64,000 nt of DNA. Source: Chloroflexota bacterium (GTDB lineage: Bacteria; Chloroflexota; Anaerolineae; Anaerolineales; Villigracilaceae). The stretch lies in contig JAEWVF010000023.1 of the NCBI GenBank assembly GCA_023459215.1, positions 1 to 64,000 of the forward strand, read 5' to 3'. Shown piece by piece: positions 7,058 through 13,228 of the stretch (within the stretch, counting starts at the first letter, position 1; each line of letters begins with the position of its first letter). A model generated the notes under the pieces. The model did not search any database. It saw nothing but the letters and a program-made list of their open reading frames with translations, and was not told the DNA's origin. Both the position numbers and the translations under genes were made by a program.

Positions 7058-7936
7058 TCAGCTCATCCGTTTGCGATAGCCACACAAAATATGTTTGGTG
7101 GCAAAGCCAAACTTTTGGTAGAGCCGCATGGCGGCCTGGTTATTGGCGTTGACCGTCAACTCGATTCGGTGGATTTGGTTCGGTTCGAACATCCAGGCGA
7201 TGCCGGCCTGGAGCAAAGCCGCGCCCAGGCCCTTGCCCCGCGCAGAGGGGTCCGTGCCGATAAAGTCGATATAGCCGGACTGCGACTCGCGCTTGCAGAA
7301 GTGGTAGCCCAACACGTTGCCGGCTTCGATGGCCAGCAGCAGGCGGTGTTTGTCATCCAGTTTTTCGGCAATCTGGCGGGCGGTGTAGTAGGTGCGCGGG
7401 AAAATTGCCTGATGAAGCGTTTCGAAAGCGGGGAAAAATGTTTCGGCGTAATCGCACACCTGCACCGGCGCGGTCGGAACAGGTGTGAGCCCGTCCCGTT
7501 CGAGGAACAGCACCGCATCTGAGCTGTGTACCTGGAATCCATGCCGGGCGGCAAATTCCTGGCCGCGTTGGTTATTGGCATCGAAGAATAATTCCTGTTC
7601 GTGAATACTTTCGGGAATCAACTCTTGAATGGCGGCATAATGTTCATCGGCGATGGCATGCCAATCGGGGCTGGCGACCTGCGGCCCATACAACCAGGCG
7701 CGGCCAATTTCCGGGTCGTAATCCACGCCAAAAACGCTGACCAATTCCTCGCCCTGCCAGGCCAGCAGGAACGACTCTTCGAGCGGACGGGTAAACTCGG
7801 CCAGCGTTTCGCGAATTTCGGTTTCGCCTTTGCCATAATAGCCGATGTGAGTTTCACCCTCCTGGTTGTGGCGGATGATAAATTCGAGCATTTGCTCAAT
7901 TTGGGCAGGGGTTGGTTGGGAAATGTTCATTGTCAT
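7058..7936 (-). CDS. GNAT family N-acetyltransferase (two-domain)
   Basis: The 292-aa protein transfers an acetyl group from acetyl-CoA to an unknown amine. Residues about 155-290 form the catalytic GNAT domain, with the acetyl-CoA pyrophosphate loop DPSARGKGLGAALL and the typical ending ELTVNANNQAAMRLYQKFGF. The N-terminal half (TRPLEESFLLAWQGEELVSVFGVDYD) looks like a degenerate second GNAT domain. The ATG at 7936 overlaps the Nudix stop (TGATG), so translation is coupled. The substrate is not predictable. Confidence 0.85.
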   Translation of the reverse strand: MTMNISQPTPAQIEQMLEFIIRHNQEGETHIGYYGKGETEIRETLAEFTRPLEESFLLAWQGEELVSVFGVDYDPEIGRAWLYGPQVASPDWHAIADEHYAAIQELIPESIHEQELFFDANNQRGQEFAARHGFQVHSSDAVLFLERDGLTPVPTAPVQVCDYAETFFPAFETLHQAIFPRTYYTARQIAEKLDDKHRLLLAIEAGNVLGYHFCKRESQSGYIDFIGTDPSARGKGLGAALLQAGIAWMFEPNQIHRIELTVNANNQAAMRLYQKFGFATKHILCGYRKRMS

Positions 7937-8565
7937 CAATCAAAGTCTGTTGGGCGGGCGGGATTGGCGAGGTGGGCAAAAATCTCGGCGATGATGCGCG
8001 GGGTGGTGCGGAAAGGTGAGAGCGGCGGCAGCTCAGCCGGATCGAAAAAACGCACATCGGGCGTTTCGTAGCTGGGAGTCGGTTCGCCGCTGATCCTTTC
8101 ACACAGGAAGATGACTTTATAGGCGTGATAGAACTCGAGCGGGTCGACCCGGTTGGCATCGTAGACGGCAACCACTTTCCGGGCTTTGACGGTCAGTCCG
8201 CTCTCTTCGAGCACTTCGCGCTCGACCATCTCCTGCGGAGATTCGCCCAGGTCGGCCCAACCGCCGGGCAGCGCCCATCGCCCATCGGTAATCTCCTGCA
8301 CGAGCAGGATTTTCCCGTCGCGGATGACTGCCCCGCGCACATCGACTTTGGGGGTCGGATACCCGGCCTGGATGCTGAAACTCTCGAGAATGGCTTCTTT
8401 TTCCAGCGCAGATTGGCCGGAGATAATCTCGGCGCTGATTTCCTGCAAGCGGCGATAGCGCTCCAGGTCGAAATCGTTTTTGCTGTAGGCCAGCCCGGCT
8501 TGCGAAAGGGTGTAAATCTCGCGGGCGAGGGTGAGCCATTGGGGAGGAATCTGCTTACCAGCCAT
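7936..8565 (-). CDS. Nudix hydrolase with N-terminal helical domain
   Basis: The 209-aa protein hydrolyses a nucleoside diphosphate linked to another moiety. The Nudix box is intact: GWADLGESPQEMVEREVLEESGL fits Gx5Ex7REUxEExGU (residues about 104-126). The N-terminal 60 residues (LTLAREIYTLSQAGLAYSKNDFDLERYRRLQEIS) match the helical region of YjhB-like or ADP-ribose-type Nudix enzymes. I placed the start at the ATG at 8565. The gene overlaps the preceding Nudix gene by 11 bp and the GNAT gene by 1 bp. Confidence 0.88.
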   Translation of the reverse strand: MAGKQIPPQWLTLAREIYTLSQAGLAYSKNDFDLERYRRLQEISAEIISGQSALEKEAILESFSIQAGYPTPKVDVRGAVIRDGKILLVQEITDGRWALPGGWADLGESPQEMVEREVLEESGLTVKARKVVAVYDANRVDPLEFYHAYKVIFLCERISGEPTPSYETPDVRFFDPAELPPLSPFRTTPRIIAEIFAHLANPARPTDFD

Positions 8566-8980
8566 GTTCACTGTAAAAAATCCCTTTTTGGTAATTCTCA
8601 AGAGCCAGGCGCACATGCGCGATCAAATTGACCGGCGGGCAAGCCAGCGGAAACCAGGATAGGTCATCGCATTTGTCCGGCTCCATGTTGCGGATTTCGC
8701 CCTCCCAGGCTTTGATGTAAACAAAGAAGTCAAAGCGCTCATCGTTGGATTTACGGTGGGTGACATGCGCCACTTCGACATCTTCCGGGTCAATCCGAAT
8801 CCCGGCTTCCTCCAGCCCCTCGCGGGCAGCCGCCTGTCTGACAGATTCGCCTGCATCCACATGCCCGGCGACCAGTCCATAGTTCCCATCTTGGTAGCCC
8901 GTATTAAAGCGGCGCAAAAGCAGAATCTGGTCGCCCTGGCGGATGATCAGGTGAACAGCAACGGGGAAATGGCTACGCAT
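8555..8980 (-). CDS. Nudix hydrolase, MutT-like (141 aa)
   Basis: A single-domain Nudix protein. The box GHVDAGESVRQAAAREGLEEAGI is complete, including the REGLEE metal-binding helix. The N-terminus VAVHLIIRQGDQILLLRRFNTGYQDGNYGLVAGH resembles MutT-type dNTP or modified-nucleotide pyrophosphatases. It overlaps pyrE by 8 bp upstream and the second Nudix gene by 11 bp downstream, so it lies firmly in the pyrimidine operon. It may clean up oxidised or unusual pyrimidine nucleotides, which is inference. Confidence 0.88.
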   Translation of the reverse strand: MRSHFPVAVHLIIRQGDQILLLRRFNTGYQDGNYGLVAGHVDAGESVRQAAAREGLEEAGIRIDPEDVEVAHVTHRKSNDERFDFFVYIKAWEGEIRNMEPDKCDDLSWFPLACPPVNLIAHVRLALENYQKGIFYSEHGW

Positions 8981-9596
8981 TTTTCAGGAATTCCCGCGTG
9001 GCGGCGATTTTGTCGGGAGCCACTTTGCCGGTCTGCTTCCAGTGGGCCAGCATTTCGCTGATGGTCAGGACGGCGTGCAAACGGAATCCGGCTTCGGCGA
9101 GGGATTCCCTGGCTCCGGACTGGCGATCCACCAGCACAACCACATCCGTGACCTTGAGTCCCGCGCCGGTCAGTTTTTCGATGGCCTCGAATTTGCTGCC
9201 GCCGGTGGTGGCGAGGTCATCGATGACCAGGGCGGTTTCCCCGGACTTGAAATCGCCTTCGATTTCAGCCTTGGTGCCGTAGCTTTTGACTTCCTTGCGC
9301 GGATAAATCATCGGGTAATCGCCGGCCAGCGAAACGGCGGTCGCAATCGGGATGGCGGCGTAAGGCAGGCCGGCCAGGCGGTCGAATTGCAAATCGTGGA
9401 TCAGGGGCAGGTAGGCCTCCCCAATCTGGCGCAGCAGGGCCGGATAGCTGATGATACGGCGCAGGTCGATATAAATCGGGGAGATTAAGCCCGATTTCAG
9501 GGTGAATTCGCCAAATTTGATGCAGCCGGCCTCGAGCAAGGCGTCGGCCAGAGCTGGTAATTGGGGATTGGTGATTTGTGATTTGTGATTTGTCAT
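8973..9596 (-). CDS. pyrE: orotate phosphoribosyltransferase
   Basis: It converts orotate and PRPP to OMP. The PRPP-binding signature ALVIDDLATTGGSK (residues about 121-134) and the upstream catalytic loop PRKEVKSYGTKAEIEGDF are intact, and the 207-aa length is normal. The first 13 residues (MTNHKSQITNPQL) are unlike the family and are encoded by five heptamer repeats at 9559-9593. GGAG lies 8 nt upstream of the ATG at 9596, which supports this start. It sits between pyrF and the Nudix genes. Confidence 0.95.
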   Translation of the reverse strand: MTNHKSQITNPQLPALADALLEAGCIKFGEFTLKSGLISPIYIDLRRIISYPALLRQIGEAYLPLIHDLQFDRLAGLPYAAIPIATAVSLAGDYPMIYPRKEVKSYGTKAEIEGDFKSGETALVIDDLATTGGSKFEAIEKLTGAGLKVTDVVVLVDRQSGARESLAEAGFRLHAVLTISEMLAHWKQTGKVAPDKIAATREFLKNA

Positions 9597-9671
9597 GAGG
9601 GGAACTCCGTTGGGGCGATACTCGATAATCGAATCATCGAATAGCGATTATCGAACATCAAATCATCGAAC
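9559..9671. repeat. two heptamer arrays at the pyrE start and pyrF end
   Basis: Positions 9559-9593 read AATTGGG, GATTGGT and three GATTTGT units, five consecutive 7-mers inside the pyrE N-terminus. Positions 9616-9671 form eight degenerate 7-mers built on CGA (CGATACT, CGATAAT, CGAATCA, TCGAATA and so on), filling the pyrE-pyrF gap and supplying the last codons and stop of pyrF. The phase is strictly 7 bp within each array. Confidence 0.75.
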
Positions 9672-10494
9672 GCCGGATATTGAGAATCTCATCCCGAAAC
9701 TCGGCCGCCGCCAAAGCCGGATTGTTGGCCCTGGAAATGCCGCGCGAGACGGGAATCAGCATCCCTTTGCCATCTGCCCGCAGGCCGGACTTTAGCGCCA
9801 CTTCCAGGTCGCCGCCCTGTGCGCCGACGCCGGGCGCGAGGAACCACAAATCCGGCGCAGCCTCGCGGACACGAGTCAACGCTTCGGGCTGGGTCGCGCC
9901 GACGACCAGGCCGATGTTGTTTTTGACGTTCCAGGTTTGGGCCAGTTTGGCAACGTGGATATAGAGCGGGGAATTGGTAATTGGTGATTGATGAGCGGCC
10001 GTTACCATCACATCCTGTAAATCGCCCGCGCCGGAATTGCTGGTTTTACACAGCAAAAACACACCTTTTTCGGAGTTGCCGATAAACGGGTCGATTGAGT
10101 CCTTGCCGAGGTAAGGACTGAGGGTGATGCAGTGCGCTCCCAGACTCTCAAAGGCGGCTTTGGCGTAAGCCTCGGCGGTGGAGGCGATGTCGCCGCGTTT
10201 CGCATCCAGGACAACCGGAATCAGCGATCCCAGGCGTTCAGATTGCTCCTGGATGGCTTCGATCACCTGCTTGAGCGCTGTCCAACCCTGCGCGCCAAAC
10301 TGCTCAAAAAAGGCGGCGTTGGGTTTGAAGGCCGCAGCGTAGGGGGCGGTCTGTTTAACGAGATTCAGGCTGAATTTGAGAGCGGATTCCGCGCTGGGAC
10401 TCTCGAGGTCGGAAACGTGCGGGTCGAGTCCCACACATAATAGCGAGGAACAGTCATCGACGCGTTTTTCGAGGAAAGAAAAGAAGGATTCCAT
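9658..10494 (-). CDS. pyrF: orotidine 5'-phosphate decarboxylase (type 2)
   Basis: It decarboxylates OMP to UMP, the last step of the pathway. The catalytic motif VVLDAKRGDIASTA (residues about 94-107) is present, with the N-terminal SLLCVGLDPHVSDLE and the C-terminal PGVGAQGGDLE. The 278-aa length is typical of the longer type 2 family found in actinobacteria and Chloroflexota. Residues 168-174 (near AHQSPITNSPLYIH) are encoded by three heptamers at 9973-9993 and look inserted. A CGGAG site precedes the ATG. Its stop lies in a second heptamer array. Confidence 0.95.
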   Translation of the reverse strand: MESFFSFLEKRVDDCSSLLCVGLDPHVSDLESPSAESALKFSLNLVKQTAPYAAAFKPNAAFFEQFGAQGWTALKQVIEAIQEQSERLGSLIPVVLDAKRGDIASTAEAYAKAAFESLGAHCITLSPYLGKDSIDPFIGNSEKGVFLLCKTSNSGAGDLQDVMVTAAHQSPITNSPLYIHVAKLAQTWNVKNNIGLVVGATQPEALTRVREAAPDLWFLAPGVGAQGGDLEVALKSGLRADGKGMLIPVSRGISRANNPALAAAEFRDEILNIRRSMI

Positions 10495-10503
10495 GGTTTC
10501 TCC

Positions 10504-10566
10504 GGTGTCAAGTGTCAGGTGTCAGGTATCAGGTTTTGCCTGGCACCTGACACCTCGCACCTGAAA
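10504..10566. repeat. inverted heptamer array between pyrB and pyrF
   Basis: Nine consecutive 7-mers fill 63 bp: GGTGTCA, AGTGTCA, GGTGTCA, GGTATCA, GGTTTTG, CCTGGCA, CCTGACA, CCTCGCA and CCTGAAA. The second half is the approximate reverse complement of the first, so the transcript could fold into a long hairpin. It occupies nearly the whole intergenic gap and ends just before the pyrF ribosome site. Confidence 0.8.
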
Positions 10567-10573
10567 CCCAATA

Positions 10574-11554
10574 CTATGCTTTTCCCAGCACCATCGCCAG
10601 CAGCGCCATGCGGACATAAAGGCCGTATTCCATCTGCCGGAAGTAGGCGGCGCGCGGATCTTCATCGAAATCGGTGCTGATTTCGCCAACGCGCGGCAGG
10701 GGGTGCATGACAATCATCTCTTTTTTGGCGGCTTTCATAATCTGCGGATCGATCACATACGCGCCTTTGACTTTTTCATAATCTTCGGGATTCTCAAATC
10801 GTTCTTTCTGAACGCGGGTGACATACAGCACATCGGTCTGGGGCAGAATTTCGGTCAGGGCGCCATATTCGGCCTGTGGAATACCTTTTTCGGCCACTTC
10901 GTCCATGACCTCGCGCGGCATTTTCAGAATATCCGGTGAAACATAATTGATTTTGACGTTGCTGAACAACGACATGATACGCGCCAGCGAGTGGACGGTG
11001 CGTCCGTACTTCAGGTCGCCGAGCATGGTAATGGTCAGGTTATCCAGGCGACCAAGTTCTTCCATAATGGTGAAGGTGTCCAGCAAAGCCTGGGTGGGAT
11101 GTTCACCCACACCGTCGCCGGCGTTGATGACCGGTTTACGGGCCGCTTTGGCGGCGATGGCAGCGGAGCCGGTCTCGGGGTGGCGCAGGACGATAACATC
11201 GGCATAGCACTCGAGGGTGCGGATGGTGTCGGGCAGGGATTCGCCCTTGGAGACCGAGGAGTATTTCACTTCGTTAATCGGGATGACCGAGCCGCCCAGG
11301 CGTTCCATCGCGGCGGTGAAGCTGGACGAAGTGCGGGTGGACGGTTCGTAGAACAAGTTGGCCAGGATTTTGCCTTTGAGCAGGTCAAACGTCCCAACGC
11401 GCTCGACCATGCCGCGCATTTCGTGGGCCACGCCAAAAACGTACTCCAGGTCGGGGCGGGCAAATTGCTTGACAGAGATGATATCTTTTCCATACCAGGG
11501 GGCGGTTTTGTTCTCTCCAAAGGGCAGGTAAGGGGATTGGGAATCGGTTGGCAT
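10574..11554 (-). CDS. pyrB: aspartate carbamoyltransferase catalytic subunit
   Basis: It condenses carbamoyl phosphate with aspartate, the first committed step. The carbamoyl-phosphate loop FYEPSTRTSSSF, the KYSSVSKGESLPDTIRTLECYAD segment, the HPTQALLDTFTI motif, and the C-terminal MHPLPRVGEIS are intact in 326 aa. No pyrI-like regulatory subunit follows. AAGGAG lies 8 nt upstream of the ATG at 11554. It is the first structural gene of the operon and is preceded by a terminator and a 16-codon leader ORF. Confidence 0.95.
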   Translation of the reverse strand: MPTDSQSPYLPFGENKTAPWYGKDIISVKQFARPDLEYVFGVAHEMRGMVERVGTFDLLKGKILANLFYEPSTRTSSSFTAAMERLGGSVIPINEVKYSSVSKGESLPDTIRTLECYADVIVLRHPETGSAAIAAKAARKPVINAGDGVGEHPTQALLDTFTIMEELGRLDNLTITMLGDLKYGRTVHSLARIMSLFSNVKINYVSPDILKMPREVMDEVAEKGIPQAEYGALTEILPQTDVLYVTRVQKERFENPEDYEKVKGAYVIDPQIMKAAKKEMIVMHPLPRVGEISTDFDEDPRAAYFRQMEYGLYVRMALLAMVLGKA

Positions 11555-11570
11555 AAGTTTTTCTCCTTAT

Positions 11571-11607
11571 TAGAAAAACTTCCGAAGCCTTGAAGACTTC
11601 GGAAGTT
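11571..11607 (-). terminator. candidate attenuator hairpin before pyrB
   Basis: On the minus strand an 11-bp perfect stem (AACTTCCGAAG/CTTCGGAAGTT, 9-base loop) is followed by TTTTTCT. It lies 12 nt past the leader ORF stop and just before the pyrB Shine-Dalgarno site, in the position expected of an attenuator. Confidence 0.75.
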
Positions 11608-11619
11608 CTGAATGATAAA

Positions 11620-11670
11620 TTACCGCATAACGGCTCGAACCAGGTGAATATGGCGAAAGAGGAATCTCAT
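11620..11670 (-). CDS. putative pyr leader peptide (16 aa)
   Basis: The short ORF reads MRFLFRHIHLVRAVMR and starts with ATG 9 nt after AAGGAA. It lies between a good promoter and the terminator in front of pyrB. A ribosome reaching its stop codon would cover the first bases of the terminator stem, as in the known pyrBI leader of enterobacteria. The peptide is rich in Arg and hydrophobic residues. That it is translated and regulates pyrB is inference from position only. Confidence 0.55.
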   Translation of the reverse strand: MRFLFRHIHLVRAVMR

Positions 11671-11693
11671 GGCGCTGTTCCTTGGCTGCGCCG

Positions 11694-11721
11694 ATTATAC
11701 CCTTTTACGGGCGCTTGACAA
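11694..11721 (-). promoter_or_regulatory. promoter of the pyr operon
   Basis: On the minus strand TTGTCA (11716-11721) and TATAAT (11694-11699) are 16 bp apart. The predicted start lies near 11687, giving a leader of about 130 nt before pyrB. The promoter faces away from the pheST promoter only 15 bp further on. Confidence 0.65.
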
Positions 11722-11735
11722 CGAATCAACAAGGC

Positions 11736-11763
11736 TTGACAGCCACCCGAATCTGGCGATAAT
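11736..11763 (+). promoter_or_regulatory. promoter of the pheST T-box transcript
   Basis: TTGACA (11736-11741) and GATAAT (11758-11763) are separated by 16 bp. The first transcribed bases lead directly into the T-box Stem I. Confidence 0.6.
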
Positions 11764-11769
11764 TGCAGG

Positions 11770-12080
11770 CAACAGGCGAGCTTTTCCAATGGCACCGACC
11801 GAGGAAAGTACGTTGGCAGAAGTTGACAGAGAAGCGCAAGCAGGTTGAGCAAATCGAAACCCGGCTGGAACTTGCGCCCAACCAAACCCGACCGAAGTTC
11901 CCTCGCGAGCCGCTCAAGTGAAGATGTGTCACGTTAGTAGTTTGAGCCGCAGTCCCAGCGTTAACGGGGAAGGGAATAGGAATGAAAAATTCCTGCTCCT
12001 GTAAGTGACCGCTTCGGCGGTAATTTGGGTGGTACCGCGAGACATTCCCCTCTCGTCCCAATTTGGGCGGGAGGTTTTAT
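11770..12080 (+). promoter_or_regulatory. T-box riboswitch (Phe) controlling pheST
   Basis: The hallmark T-box sequence GGGTGGTACCGCG is at 12027-12039, followed by a terminator stem (about 12048-12076) ending in GGTTTTATTTT. Stem I can be drawn: CGAGG at 11800-11804 pairs with CCTCG at 11901-11905, TTGG pairs with CCAA, and GCGCAAG pairs with CTTGCGC above. In the 3' side of the specifier loop the triplet TTC at 11898-11900, preceded by GAAG, reads a Phe codon. Uncharged tRNA-Phe is expected to promote readthrough into pheS. Confidence 0.9.
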
Positions 12081-12091
12081 TTTGCCAACTT

Positions 12092-12120
12092 GTAGGGGCG
12101 AAGCAATGCTTCGCCCCTAC
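12092..12120. repeat. perfect palindrome between T-box and pheS
   Basis: GTAGGGGCGAAGCA and TGCTTCGCCCCTAC form a 14-bp perfect inverted repeat around a single A. It is a REP-type hairpin placed downstream of the T-box terminator and 23 bp before the pheS start. Its effect on readthrough or mRNA stability is unknown. Confidence 0.7.
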
Positions 12121-12142
12121 GGAAGAAACGAATGGAGGCACT

Positions 12143-13204
12143 ATGCTCGAGAAACTTGCACAAATCGAAAAGGAAGCCCTCGAAACACTGGCCGCCATCG
12201 AGGATGAGGCCGCGCTCGAAAAGTGGCGCGTGACCAATATTGGCCGTTCCTCGCCAGTGATGACCGTTTTTAGCCAGATGGGCGGCCTTTCGAAAGAGGA
12301 GCGTCCGCTGGTGGGTCAGCGCGCCAACCAGGTCAAGGTGGCGATTGAATCTGCTTTTGCCGAAAAAGCCGCGGCGTTGAAAGAAGCCGCCCTGCAAAAA
12401 TCCCTCTCCAGTGAGAAACTGGATGTGACCCTGCCGGGCCGCGGCTTCCATCATGGCCGCCTGCACCCGGCCAGCCAAAACCTGCGGCGTGTGCTTGCCA
12501 TTTTGGCCGAAATGGGATTCCAGGTTTATACCTCGCGCGATGTTGAAAGCGATGAGTACAACTTCCAGTTGCTCAATCTCCCGCCTTATCACCCGGCCCG
12601 CGAGATGCAGGATACCTTTTATATCGACACCGGCGCAACCGACGAGGCCGAAAAACAGGTGCTGCGGACGCATACATCCCCCGGCCAGGTCCGGGCGATG
12701 AAGCAGTTCTCCGCTGAAAACCCGGACAACCCGCCCTCAATCCGCATTGCGCTGCCGGGCATGTGCTACCGTTTCGAGCAGATTACCGCTCGCTCCGAGG
12801 TGCAATTCCACCAGGTCGAGGGGCTGGTCGTGGGCGAAAACATCACCTTTGCCGACCTAAAAGGGACGCTGGCTGAATTTGCCCGGCGCATGTTCGGGCG
12901 TGAGGCCAAAACCCGCTTCCGCGCCTCGTACTTCCCGTTCACCGAGCCAAGCGCAGAAATGGATATGGAATGCTTCGTCTGCGGCGGCAAGGGCTGCCAG
13001 GTTTGCAAAAAATCAGGCTGGCTCGAAATCCTGGGCTGCGGCATGGTCCATCCGGTGGTGTTGCAAAACGGCGGCTACGATCCCAAACGCTACACCGGTT
13101 TCGCCTTCGGCATGGGATCGGAACGCCAGGTTATGCTGCGCCACAAAATCAACGACATCCGCTACTTCTGGGGCAACGATATCCGTTTCCTGGAGCAGTT
13201 TTAG
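12143..13204 (+). CDS. pheS: phenylalanine-tRNA ligase alpha subunit
   Basis: The catalytic subunit charges tRNA-Phe. Class II motifs are clear: motif 1 around LPGRGFHHGRLHPASQ, motif 2 at MCYRFEQITARSEVQFHQVEG, and motif 3 at GFAFGMGSERQVML. A coiled-coil N-terminus covers residues 1-90. Residues about 275-290 hold four cysteines (ECFVCGGKGCQVCKKSGW), a zinc-ribbon-like insertion found in some bacterial PheS. At 353 aa it is of normal length. The ATG at 12143 follows GGAGG; upstream in-frame sequence is T-box leader. Confidence 0.96.
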   Translation: MLEKLAQIEKEALETLAAIEDEAALEKWRVTNIGRSSPVMTVFSQMGGLSKEERPLVGQRANQVKVAIESAFAEKAAALKEAALQKSLSSEKLDVTLPGRGFHHGRLHPASQNLRRVLAILAEMGFQVYTSRDVESDEYNFQLLNLPPYHPAREMQDTFYIDTGATDEAEKQVLRTHTSPGQVRAMKQFSAENPDNPPSIRIALPGMCYRFEQITARSEVQFHQVEGLVVGENITFADLKGTLAEFARRMFGREAKTRFRASYFPFTEPSAEMDMECFVCGGKGCQVCKKSGWLEILGCGMVHPVVLQNGGYDPKRYTGFAFGMGSERQVMLRHKINDIRYFWGNDIRFLEQF

Positions 13205-13228
13205 GCAACGATATTCGGAGGAGAAAAA

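Noticed and set aside
12005..12142. Longer pheS reading frame starting at 12005
   Set aside because: The sequence is the T-box antiterminator/terminator and a palindrome; GGAGG precedes the ATG at 12143, where family similarity begins.
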